Positions 1-6,689 of a DNA stretch of 8,140 nucleotides are shown here, in pieces. This DNA is from Actinomycetes bacterium (GTDB lineage Bacteria; Actinomycetota; Aquicultoria; CAJVYJ01; JAUVQD01). Below the pieces are notes generated by a model that was not told where the DNA came from, did not search any database, and saw nothing but the letters and a program-made list of their open reading frames with translations. Position 1 is the first letter of the stretch. The number at the start of each line of letters is the position of its first letter. A program made the position numbers and the translations under genes. The stretch is taken from the NCBI GenBank assembly GCA_030666075.1, contig DAOUYN010000026.1:1-8140 (forward strand), given 5' to 3'.

Positions 1-424
1 GGGAAGTTCTTGTTATAGACACGGTGGTGGCGTTCTCCCGCAAGCCCATGGTTGAATCGAACGCTACCGACCGTTGATTATAAGCTTGATGGTACCCAAG
101 ACCGATCACATTCTCCAGCAAGGCCGGGAGGTGCAGCACGATGCCGGTCCCGCCGACAGTCGCGAACGGCGGAGCGACCGTCTTTTCGGGAGGCACAGCC
201 AAAGCGTCTGCCTGGGAAACCTGCTGATTCTGCTCGCTTACGACGCTGACATTGTAACCGACCACAACAACCAATATGCCGACAAGAGACAATACAATAG
301 CGCGCACGCGCCGCATCCGGATCGCCCCGGCATCTACCTTTGCCTGCCTTTTGGCGCCCCTGACTTGGTCACCCCGCCCAGATTCCTCAGGCACTCCGGC
401 GTCTCGCCGCCCTCGGGTCTCCAC
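1..424 (-). CDS. Unrecognised single-pass membrane or secreted protein, 5' part only (runs off the left edge)
   Basis: An open frame starts at GTG 424-422, overlaps the recN stop by one base (TAGTG), and continues to the window edge with no stop, giving 141 visible residues. The first ~36 residues are charged and Arg/Lys-rich. A hydrophobic helix follows at about residues 42-62 (AIVLSLVGILVVVVGYNV...), so the N-terminus should lie in the cytoplasm and the rest outside. After the helix comes a Gln/Ala/Pro-rich linker, then a more structured stretch from about residue 91 (GGTGIVLHLP, ENVIGLGYHQAYNQ). No Cys follows the helix, so it is not a lipoprotein. ATG 316-314 (residue 37) is an alternative start and would leave a short basic tip plus a signal-anchor-like helix. 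Actinobacteria often have steA then mctB after recN, and Bacillota have spoIVB; I recognise none of them here. The family is unknown to me. Coding potential is well supported by the coupling, the open frame and the helix. Confidence 0.72.
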   Translation of the reverse strand, partial: METRGRRDAGVPEESGRGDQVRGAKRQAKVDAGAIRMRRVRAIVLSLVGILVVVVGYNVSVVSEQNQQVSQADALAVPPEKTVAPPFATVGGTGIVLHLPALLENVIGLGYHQAYNQRSVAFDSTMGLRENATTVSITRTS

Positions 425-2052
425 TATCGCTTCTTCGCCTTCGCTTGGTCTACCAGGCGCTGGGCATGCTCGACGGAGACTAGCGATTCATCCAAAGTGC
501 CGCCCAATCGCGATAGCTCAGAGAGACGATCATCGCCGATGACAGAAGTGACATCGACATTCGTCACACCGTCTACGACCTTCTTGGTTACCGCTAGATG
601 ATGGTCGGCAAAAGCCGCTACCGAAGCCAAGTGAGTGATCGCTAAGACCTGGCGGTCGCCGGCAAGCGAGGCCAGCTTCTCCCCTACCCGCACGGCCGTC
701 CGTCCGCTAACGCCGGCGTCGATCTCATCGAAGAGCAGGGTCGGCACAGTGTCGCGCTCACCAAAGACCGATTTTACGGCCAACATCACTCGAGAGGATT
801 CGCCGCCGGACGCCACCTGAGACAGCGATCGCGGCTCCTCCCCGGGATTGGCGCTAAAGAGAAATTCAACCCGGTCACGCCCGCTCTTCCCCCAGCCCGG
901 TTCGGGGTCGGCAGCTACCTCGGCTAAGAAAACCGCTTGATTGAGGGCCAAGTCGGCCAGCTGAGCGCTGACCGCGTGAGCGAAGGCTTCTCCGACCTCG
1001 CTGCGGCGCCTGGTCAGTGTCTCCGATGCCTCGGCCAACCGCTTCTCGGCCGTGCCGGCGACCCGGCGCGCTTCGTCCAGCTGCTCCCCCTGGTCGTTCA
1101 GGTCCATGATGTCACGGCGGTCGGCATCCAGTCGCCCGATCAACTCCTCGATCGGCAACTCATACTTCCTGATCAGATCTTTTATTAGGAAAAGACGTTC
1201 CTGCAGGGCCTCAAGCGAACCGGAGTCGTCGGAAAGCCCTTCGATATACCGGCGGATAGCCCCGGCCGCTTCATCGAGTTCGGCGGCAGCGGACCGTAGA
1301 TGTCCCATTGCGGCTTTGGTCCCGTCATCTTTGGCTGCGGCCCGCTCAAATTCCCCGATCGCATCATGGGTCCCCGAGAGCGCCCGCTCGTCGAGGTGCG
1401 CCCGTGTCTTTGCGGCCGTCTCCCGCAACTCAGCCAGGTTGGCCAGCCTCGTTATCCTCTCCTCAAGCTCCTGATCTTCCCCCGGCTCCAATTCGACCTG
1501 CTCGAGTTCGTCGATCCGCCATTCTAGAAAACGACGGCGCTCACTCCGTTCGCTGAAGGCCGCTTCCAGCCCGTCAAGAACAGCGATAGCAGTTTTCCAT
1601 TCTTCGCGCCGAAGACGATATTCACTCATCGCCGCCTCGACCGACTCGCCTCCGAAACGATCGATCAGGCCAAGACGGGCACCCTGGCCCTCCAAGGCCC
1701 GATGACCGCTCTGCCCGCAAACTTCGATCAGAGAGGTGCCGATCTCAGATAACTCCTTGACCGTGACCAGGCGTCCGTCGATATACGCCCGGCTCCGCCC
1801 GTCCGACCCGACTCGACGGCGCAAAACAGTTTCCTCATCACCATTGAGGAAGAGTCCTTCCACCCCCGCCGCATCGCGTCCGCGACGGACACGGGCAGCA
1901 TCGGCCTTGGCTCCAAGCAACAAAGAGATAGACTCGACGACCATACTCTTTCCTGTACCTGTCTCACCGGTAAGGACGTTGAGACCATCGGTAAACGTCA
2001 GAGTCATCTCATCAATCAGCGCCAGGTCTGTGATGCGTATCTCAGCCAACAT
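424..2052 (-). CDS. recN: DNA repair protein RecN (SMC-like ATPase)
   Basis: RecN is a cytoplasmic SMC-related ATPase that acts early in recombinational repair of DNA double-strand breaks, tethering ends and cooperating with RecA. The 542-residue protein matches the usual family length (about 550). The N-terminus carries the typical MLAEIRITDLALIDE strand and Walker A GETGTGKS at residues 29-36. The middle (about 150-360) is Glu/Arg/Leu-rich and fits the coiled-coil arms. The ABC signature SQVASGGESS is at about 411-420, Walker B LLFDEIDAGVSG begins near 439, and the ITHLASVAAFADHH switch region follows. It starts at ATG 2052-2050, 14 nt after the nadK stop. I see no clear Shine-Dalgarno before it, so translation probably relies on termination-reinitiation from nadK. 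It ends in a TAG that overlaps the GTG of the next gene. The argR gene often found before recN in Bacillota is absent. Confidence 0.97.
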   Translation of the reverse strand: MLAEIRITDLALIDEMTLTFTDGLNVLTGETGTGKSMVVESISLLLGAKADAARVRRGRDAAGVEGLFLNGDEETVLRRRVGSDGRSRAYIDGRLVTVKELSEIGTSLIEVCGQSGHRALEGQGARLGLIDRFGGESVEAAMSEYRLRREEWKTAIAVLDGLEAAFSERSERRRFLEWRIDELEQVELEPGEDQELEERITRLANLAELRETAAKTRAHLDERALSGTHDAIGEFERAAAKDDGTKAAMGHLRSAAAELDEAAGAIRRYIEGLSDDSGSLEALQERLFLIKDLIRKYELPIEELIGRLDADRRDIMDLNDQGEQLDEARRVAGTAEKRLAEASETLTRRRSEVGEAFAHAVSAQLADLALNQAVFLAEVAADPEPGWGKSGRDRVEFLFSANPGEEPRSLSQVASGGESSRVMLAVKSVFGERDTVPTLLFDEIDAGVSGRTAVRVGEKLASLAGDRQVLAITHLASVAAFADHHLAVTKKVVDGVTNVDVTSVIGDDRLSELSRLGGTLDESLVSVEHAQRLVDQAKAKKR

Positions 2053-2066
2053 AAGTCAATGCCGGC

Positions 2067-2933
2067 TTAAAGCCCGAGCCATCCTTTGAGCTTCTCTCCC
2101 AGCGATTGATAAAAATCCGGACCATTAAGACTGATGAATTTGAAACGCTCCTCAGCAACGCAGATATCGACGGCCGCCACCTTCCCAAGGTCGGCTAGAG
2201 CGACGCCGTCGATGCTGACACCGGCCCGGGCGATCGTCTCAGTCAATCTCGGCTTGAGAGTCAATCTCTCGCTGGCGGAAAAGACCAAGCTCTTATTATT
2301 AAGAGAGTGCGGACAGATCGGAACCATCGCAAAGACGTCCGCTGAGGGCGAGATGACCGGTCCGCCGGCCGAAAAAGCGTAAGCAGTGGAACCGGTCGGG
2401 GTGCTGACGAGGACACCATCGGCCGCGTAGTCGCAAAAATGGCGGCCGTCTATGAGGACCTCGACTTTAATGAGACGACTGAACTCCTCGCGCCCCACCA
2501 GGATATCATTGAGAGCGACTCGATTGATCTCGCGGCCATCGTCGAGTCGGATCGTGGCTGCCAACATATGGCGCTCCTCGACCCGAAACCCACCGGCGGC
2601 CACCTTCTCGAAGGCGGCCTCGATATCATCGGGACTGACCCACATCAAGAAGCCCATCTCGCCAAGATTGACTCCCAGCACCGGAACCGTGCGGTGGCGC
2701 ATGAGGCGCAATGCGCGCAAAGTAGTCCCGTCGCCACCCAGGACCACGGCAATATCTACATCGTTGAACAGGTCGTCCTCGGCCACGGCGTAACGTTCCA
2801 GGCCGACCTGCCCCGCTTCGATATGCGGGATGCTGATGGCTATTTCGTGCTCTTCCAGCCACGCGACACAGCGTTTGAGTATATCTTTGACGCCCTGTTT
2901 GCGAACATAAGGGACGATCGCTACTTTATTTAT
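2067..2933 (-). CDS. nadK: NAD kinase, probably started at an AUA codon
   Basis: NadK phosphorylates NAD to NADP and sets the cell's NADP(H) pool. The family signature GGDGT is at residues 66-70, followed by GVNLGEMGFL, the ALND motif (usually NE) near 140-143, DGVLVSTPTGSTAYAFSAGGP at 172-192, and PICPHSL. Starting at the first ordinary codon (GTG 2786-2784) gives only 239 residues and loses the first Rossmann strand and helix. In the same frame, positions 2931-2787 encode NKVAIVPYVRKQG, then ILKRCVAWLEEHEI and DDLFNDVD-type spacing typical of the NadK N-terminus. The upstream in-frame stop is TGA 2948-2946, and no ATG, GTG or TTG lies between it and 2786. I therefore place the start at ATA 2933-2931, which gives 288 residues, the usual length. 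A GAGGAG lies 8 nt upstream, and ATA overlaps the tlyA TAA as ATAA. A sequencing error (ATG read as ATA) is the main alternative. Confidence 0.93.
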   Translation of the reverse strand: MNKVAIVPYVRKQGVKDILKRCVAWLEEHEIAISIPHIEAGQVGLERYAVAEDDLFNDVDIAVVLGGDGTTLRALRLMRHRTVPVLGVNLGEMGFLMWVSPDDIEAAFEKVAAGGFRVEERHMLAATIRLDDGREINRVALNDILVGREEFSRLIKVEVLIDGRHFCDYAADGVLVSTPTGSTAYAFSAGGPVISPSADVFAMVPICPHSLNNKSLVFSASERLTLKPRLTETIARAGVSIDGVALADLGKVAAVDICVAEERFKFISLNGPDFYQSLGEKLKGWLGL

Positions 2934-3745
2934 CGAACCAGCTCCTCATGGGCCCCTTCTACTACCTCGAGGACCCGAGCATCGATGTCCTCAATAGCAT
3001 AACCGACCGATGGCACCTTCGACAAATGAATCCAGAATTCAATATTGCCCTTGGGGCCGAGGATGGGCGACCAAGTCAGCCCTAAGACCGACCATCCCTC
3101 GCCAAAACAGAGTCGGACAATGGCGCCGACGACTTCTCGGTGGTCATCTGACGCCCGCACGACACCGTCTCGCGCCACCCGCCCCTTGCCGATCTCGAAC
3201 TGGGGTTTTATCAGGGCCAGGGCCTCACCTTTTTCATCCAACACAGCCCCTATAGCCGGCAGGACCTTGGCCAAAGAGATGAATGAGACATCGATCGTGG
3301 TCAGACCGGGCGCTTCATCTAGTAGTTTTGGCTCTAAGTACCGGACATTGACGCGTTCCAATACCTTGACCCGTTCGTCTTGCCGCAACTTCCAGGCCAA
3401 TTGACCGTAACCGACATCGACAGCGAAGACCTTGGCCGCGCCTCGGCGCAGTAGGCAATCGGTAAACCCACCGGTCGATGCCCCCGCGTCGAGAGCGATC
3501 CTGCCTTCAACTGCGACATCGAACACATCCAGGGCCCTTTCCAGTTTCAAGCCGCCGCGAGAGACATACTCGTCTTCGCTGCCCGTATATTCGAGCACGG
3601 CGCCTTCACTTATTTTCTGGTCCGGTTTTCGGCAGACCGAGCCGTCGACTTTGACGGAACCGACAATGATCGCCGCGTAAGCTTGTTTGCGCCCCGTCAC
3701 CAGGCCGCGGCTAACCAATAATCGATCCAACCTCTCTTTTATCAT
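2930..3745 (-). CDS. tlyA: TlyA-family rRNA 2'-O-methyltransferase
   Basis: TlyA methylates the 2'-OH of ribose in ribosomal RNA using S-adenosylmethionine. The mycobacterial enzyme modifies 16S and 23S rRNA and affects capreomycin sensitivity. Residues 4-45 form an S4 RNA-binding domain (ERLDRLLVSRGLV, then SVKVDG). VSRGGLKLERAL (61-72) leads into an FtsJ-like fold with the SAM loop DAGASTGGFTD at 86-96. The K-D-K-E catalytic tetrad of FtsJ-type enzymes can be placed at K67, D152 (TIDVSFISL), K180 (LIKPQFEIGKG) and E236 (GNIEFWIHL). Length 271 fits the family. The start ATG 3745-3743 lies 35 nt inside the dxs reading frame. It must be that far upstream because the S4 domain begins immediately after it. 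There is no Shine-Dalgarno, so coupling to dxs translation is likely. Some family members are called haemolysins; that label is historical. Confidence 0.95.
   Translation of the reverse strand: MIKERLDRLLVSRGLVTGRKQAYAAIIVGSVKVDGSVCRKPDQKISEGAVLEYTGSEDEYVSRGGLKLERALDVFDVAVEGRIALDAGASTGGFTDCLLRRGAAKVFAVDVGYGQLAWKLRQDERVKVLERVNVRYLEPKLLDEAPGLTTIDVSFISLAKVLPAIGAVLDEKGEALALIKPQFEIGKGRVARDGVVRASDDHREVVGAIVRLCFGEGWSVLGLTWSPILGPKGNIEFWIHLSKVPSVGYAIEDIDARVLEVVEGAHEELVR
2942..2947 (-). promoter_or_regulatory. Shine-Dalgarno that decides the nadK start
   Basis: On the minus strand GAGGAG ends 8 nt before ATA 2933-2931. It lies inside the last codons of tlyA (residues EELVR). This is the best ribosome-binding site near the 5' end of nadK and has normal spacing. 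The GTG at 2786 has no comparable purine-rich motif just upstream, so this site argues for the longer NAD kinase reading. Confidence 0.7.
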
Positions 3746-5618
3746 GAGTGTTGATTATGGCCCGGATCTTATTGGCCAACGACTCCGGATCCAGCCCTAC
3801 CTCCTGGTGTAGACGGTCTACATCGCCATGGCCGACAAATTGGTCGGGGAGACCAAAGTTGACCACGCGAGCGCCCGCTGTGGGGGACAATAATTGCGCT
3901 ACCAGCGAACCGAAACCGCCGATAGTCGCATTGTCTTCTACTGTCACCACCAATTCACACCGGTCACCGAGTTCGGTTAAGAGTTTTGTGTCGAGCGGTT
4001 TGACGAACCGGGCGTTCACTAACGCGCAATCGATACCCGAATCACGTAGATCCTGCACAGCCCGGCGCGCCACGGCCACCATCTTCCCGACAGCCACCAC
4101 CGCCACTTTCGAGCCGTCGACTAAGAGCTCAGAGCGACCGATGGGCAGCGGCGAAAAGTCATCAGTCAAGGGCACGCCCGGGCCCGCCCCGCGCGGATAC
4201 CGGATAGCAAAAGGGCGTTCGGACGCGATCGCCGTCCCCAAAAGACGCTGCAACTCGGCCTCATCCTTTGGCGCGGCCACGACCATCTCAGGCATATGAC
4301 TAAGGTATGAAAGATCAAAAGCACCATGGTGGGTCGGGCCGTCGTCGCCAACGAGACCGCCCCGGTCCAAAACAAAGACTACCGGCAATTTCTGAAGACA
4401 GACATCCTGGACGATCTGGTCGTAAGCCCGCTGCAGAAAAGTCGAATATATAGCGACCACGGGCTTGAGGCCTTGAGAGGCCAATCCGGCGGCAAATGTA
4501 ACGGCATGCTGTTCAGCGATGGCGACATCGAAAAAGCGATCCGGATGTGCGGCCGCAAAGAGATCCATTCCCGTCCCCTGAGACATAGCCGCCGTGATAC
4601 CGGCGATCCTTTTGTTGTCCGCCGCCAGCTTCGCAAGTGAGCGGCCGAAGACCTGGCCATATGTCGGGATCTGAGACTTTTTCTTTAGCTGCTCCCCGGT
4701 CTTGATATTGAACGGACTGGTGCCGTGGAACCTGTCGGGACAGCGCTCGGCAGGTTCATAGCCGCGACCTTTGTGGGTCAGAACATGGATCAATATCGGG
4801 CCGCTGAGTTTCTTGGCCATCAAGATCGCTTTACGCACATCTTCGATGCCGTGGCCGTCGATAGGGCCGATATACTTCAGTCCCAGCTCTTCAAAGAGCA
4901 TGCCGGGGACGAGAAACTGCTTGACTGCCGTCTTCCAGGTCTCGCCAAAACTGACCATCTTCTCGCCCACCGCCGGGATCCGGCGCAAGACTTGTTCGAC
5001 GTCGTCGCGGAGCCGATTATAGGTCGGGTCGAGGCGAACGCGGTTTAAGTAACAAGAGAGACCGCCGACGTTACCCTCGATCGACATCTCGTTGTCGTTG
5101 AGGATGATGATCAAGTCGGAACCGACATGTCCGGCTTGATTGAGGGCCTCGTAAGCTATGCCTCCCGTCAATGCGCCGTCACCAATGACCGCCACTACAT
5201 GTTCGTCGCTGGCGCGGTGATCGCGACCGACAGCCAATCCCAGGGCAACGCTCAACGAGTTGCTGGCATGACCGGAATTGAACGCGTCATGCGGGCTCTC
5301 GTCCCGCTTCGGAAAACCACTTAGCCCGCCGTGTTGACGCAGAGTATCGAAATCCTTGACCCTGCCGGTTAAAAGTTTATGAACATAAGCTTGATGGCCT
5401 ACGTCCCAGACGATGCGGTCGCGGGGGCTATCAAGGGCCAGGTGGAGTCCGATAGTCAGCTCGACCACACCCAGATTGGGAGCAAGATGACCACCGTTCT
5501 TCGACGTAACCTCGATCATGCGATCACGTATCTCGCCGGCGAGCATTGTCAGCTCCTCCGGCGATAGACCCTGAAGATCTGCCGGCGACTCTATGTTGTC
5601 TAGGATAGTGTCTCCCAT
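3711..5618 (-). CDS. dxs: 1-deoxy-D-xylulose-5-phosphate synthase
   Basis: DXS is a cytoplasmic thiamine-diphosphate enzyme that condenses pyruvate and glyceraldehyde 3-phosphate, the entry step of the MEP isoprenoid pathway. I start it at ATG 5618-5616, giving 635 residues beginning MGDTILDNIESPADL, the usual DXS opening. An ATG at 5681 would add 21 atypical residues and overlap ispA by about 60 nt. Visible motifs: HGGLSGFPKRDES (96-108), GHASNSLS (116-123), the ThDP motif GDGALTGG with LNDNEMS (147-179), AEQHAVT with catalytic Glu369, and DRGGLVGDDGPTHHGAFDLS (418-437). Several of these differ slightly from common forms (GHSSTSIS; DRAG.VGADG.THQG). The start is 1 nt after the ispA TAA (TAACATG) with no Shine-Dalgarno, which suggests translational coupling. 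The neighbour ispA uses the downstream products of the same pathway. Confidence 0.97.
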   Translation of the reverse strand: MGDTILDNIESPADLQGLSPEELTMLAGEIRDRMIEVTSKNGGHLAPNLGVVELTIGLHLALDSPRDRIVWDVGHQAYVHKLLTGRVKDFDTLRQHGGLSGFPKRDESPHDAFNSGHASNSLSVALGLAVGRDHRASDEHVVAVIGDGALTGGIAYEALNQAGHVGSDLIIILNDNEMSIEGNVGGLSCYLNRVRLDPTYNRLRDDVEQVLRRIPAVGEKMVSFGETWKTAVKQFLVPGMLFEELGLKYIGPIDGHGIEDVRKAILMAKKLSGPILIHVLTHKGRGYEPAERCPDRFHGTSPFNIKTGEQLKKKSQIPTYGQVFGRSLAKLAADNKRIAGITAAMSQGTGMDLFAAAHPDRFFDVAIAEQHAVTFAAGLASQGLKPVVAIYSTFLQRAYDQIVQDVCLQKLPVVFVLDRGGLVGDDGPTHHGAFDLSYLSHMPEMVVAAPKDEAELQRLLGTAIASERPFAIRYPRGAGPGVPLTDDFSPLPIGRSELLVDGSKVAVVAVGKMVAVARRAVQDLRDSGIDCALVNARFVKPLDTKLLTELGDRCELVVTVEDNATIGGFGSLVAQLLSPTAGARVVNFGLPDQFVGHGDVDRLHQEVGLDPESLANKIRAIINTHDKREVGSIIG

Positions 5619-5619
5619 G

Positions 5620-6504
5620 TTAAGAGGTTCGCGCCAAAACGAATTCGGCCAGCTCGTTAAGGATCCCTCGCTCCAAATCACCTTCGTCTAGCGCGACCAT
5701 CGCATCATCGATAGCCGCCCGGGCCGCTTGTCGCGAATTATCTACCCCAATCATACTGACGAATGTCGTTTTGCGATTGTTCTCATCACTCCCGACTGGC
5801 TTTCCAACGGTATCAGTCGAGCCCACGACATCCAGGATATCGTCGATTATTTGGAAAGCCAGCCCTAAGTTTACCGCATATCTGCCCAGGGCCGCTATTT
5901 GTTTGTCGGTGCCGCCGCCAAGAATAGCGCCGCAGACAGCGGCCGCTCGTATCAAGGCGCCTGTCTTGTGGTGATGAATGAATTCCAGCGTCGTCCGATC
6001 GACCGAAGGCCCCGCGGTTGCAACATCCACGACCTGCCCCCCCACCATCCCCTGGAGGCCAGCGGCTCGCCCCATCTCCACCAGGACCCGCATCGCGATA
6101 GCCGGACCCGAGTCTTCAGCTTGGACCGCGGCGACGAGATTGAATGCTTCGGTCAATAAAGCGTCGCCGGCCAAGATGGCCGTGCTCTCGTTAAATTTGA
6201 TATGACACGTCGGCTGACCGCGACGGAGTTCGTCATCGTCTAAGGAGGGAAGATCGTCGTGGATAAGCGAGTAGGTATGGATAAACTCAAAGGCACAGGC
6301 AGTCGGCATCGCGTCGGTTAGATCGCCGCCCACCGCTTGAGCACCGGCTAGTGTCAGAATGGGGCGGAAGCGCTTACCTGGCGCGAATAAAGAATAGCGC
6401 ATCGCGTCCAGGACAGGCGCCGCGCGTTCATCGGCGAATGGGAAGTAGTGGTGTAGACCCTCTTCAACCGCTTCCTTAAGTTCATCGGGATAGCGGGAGG
6501 TCAA
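5620..6504 (-). CDS. ispA: Short-chain polyprenyl diphosphate synthase (IspA type; FPP or GGPP product)
   Basis: This trans-prenyltransferase condenses IPP with allylic diphosphates to make farnesyl or geranylgeranyl diphosphate for quinones, lipid carriers and other isoprenoids. The 294-residue length is typical. Substrate-binding GKRFRP is at 43-48. The first Asp-rich motif DDLPSLDDDELRRG starts at 83 and has the two-residue insertion of bacterial type II FPP synthases. MVGGQ is at 153-157, KTGALI at 180-185, and the second Asp-rich motif DDILD at 221-225. Tyr78 sits five residues before the first motif, as in Escherichia coli IspA, which favours FPP, but sequence alone does not fix product length. 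Translation starts at TTG 6504-6502, overlapping the xseB stop as TTGA. The start is supported by AAGGAG at 6515-6510, 5 nt upstream, and by family length. It ends 1 nt before dxs, so the two isoprenoid genes are coupled. Confidence 0.95.
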   Translation of the reverse strand: MTSRYPDELKEAVEEGLHHYFPFADERAAPVLDAMRYSLFAPGKRFRPILTLAGAQAVGGDLTDAMPTACAFEFIHTYSLIHDDLPSLDDDELRRGQPTCHIKFNESTAILAGDALLTEAFNLVAAVQAEDSGPAIAMRVLVEMGRAAGLQGMVGGQVVDVATAGPSVDRTTLEFIHHHKTGALIRAAAVCGAILGGGTDKQIAALGRYAVNLGLAFQIIDDILDVVGSTDTVGKPVGSDENNRKTTFVSMIGVDNSRQAARAAIDDAMVALDEGDLERGILNELAEFVLARTS

Positions 6505-6689
6505 TCGGACTCCTTAAGCTCTTCACGCCAGTACGTGTGGTCCGTCTTCTCCGTACAGGCATTGGCGAGCTTTACACCTTCTTCCAGTAGCTCGAGCGAG
6601 CGATCCAGGGAGACATCTTCCTGCTTGACCTGGACTACGATCTCGTCCAGCCTCTCTAATGCCGCTTCAAATGACAGCTCTTCGCTCAC
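6501..6689 (-). CDS. xseB: Exodeoxyribonuclease VII small subunit
   Basis: XseB is the small subunit of exonuclease VII, a cytoplasmic complex with XseA that degrades single-stranded DNA from both ends. The 62-residue product opens with LSFEAALERLDEIV, then the acidic spacer and SLDRSLELLEEGVKLANAC, which is the characteristic two-helix XseB pattern. After that the usual C-terminal helix is less typical: it contains Tyr-Trp (TYWREELKESD) where most homologues have small or charged residues. The frame is continuous, so I do not call a frameshift. It starts at GTG 6689-6687, overlapping the nusB stop as GTGA, with AAGGAGG at 6700-6694 just upstream. xseA and folD, which precede xseB in Bacillus-type clusters, are not in the window, so the large subunit must be elsewhere. 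Confidence 0.92.
   Translation of the reverse strand: MSEELSFEAALERLDEIVVQVKQEDVSLDRSLELLEEGVKLANACTEKTDHTYWREELKESD
6510..6515 (-). promoter_or_regulatory. Shine-Dalgarno supporting the TTG start of ispA
   Basis: AAGGAG on the minus strand lies 5 nt before TTG 6504-6502, inside the last codons of xseB. No ATG or GTG in this frame closer to the gene start keeps the normal N-terminal length, so this site fixes the unusual TTG start. Confidence 0.7.

Noticed and set aside
2290..2305. Perfect 6-bp inverted repeat CTCTTA-TTAT-TAAGAG inside nadK.
   Set aside because: It is AT-rich, weak, within conserved coding sequence (HSLNNKSL) and has no T-run, so it is not a terminator.
2926..2949. Seven-codon ATG frame (2949-2926) spanning the tlyA/nadK junction, a possible leader peptide.
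   Set aside because: It has no Shine-Dalgarno of its own, and the GAGGAG lies inside it. Nothing suggests regulation by it, and it most likely occurs by chance.
2439..3002. Long plus-strand open frame (187 codons) opposite nadK and tlyA, and similar ones at 3748-4299 and 74-601.
   Set aside because: They lie opposite well-identified genes, have Ser/Arg/Pro-rich low-quality composition, no recognisable motif and no conserved start context. They are shadows of high-GC coding sequence.
5619..5681. Upstream ATG at 5681 as the dxs start.
   Set aside because: It adds 21 residues with no DXS character and overlaps ispA. The usual family N-terminus begins at 5618, 1 nt after the ispA stop.
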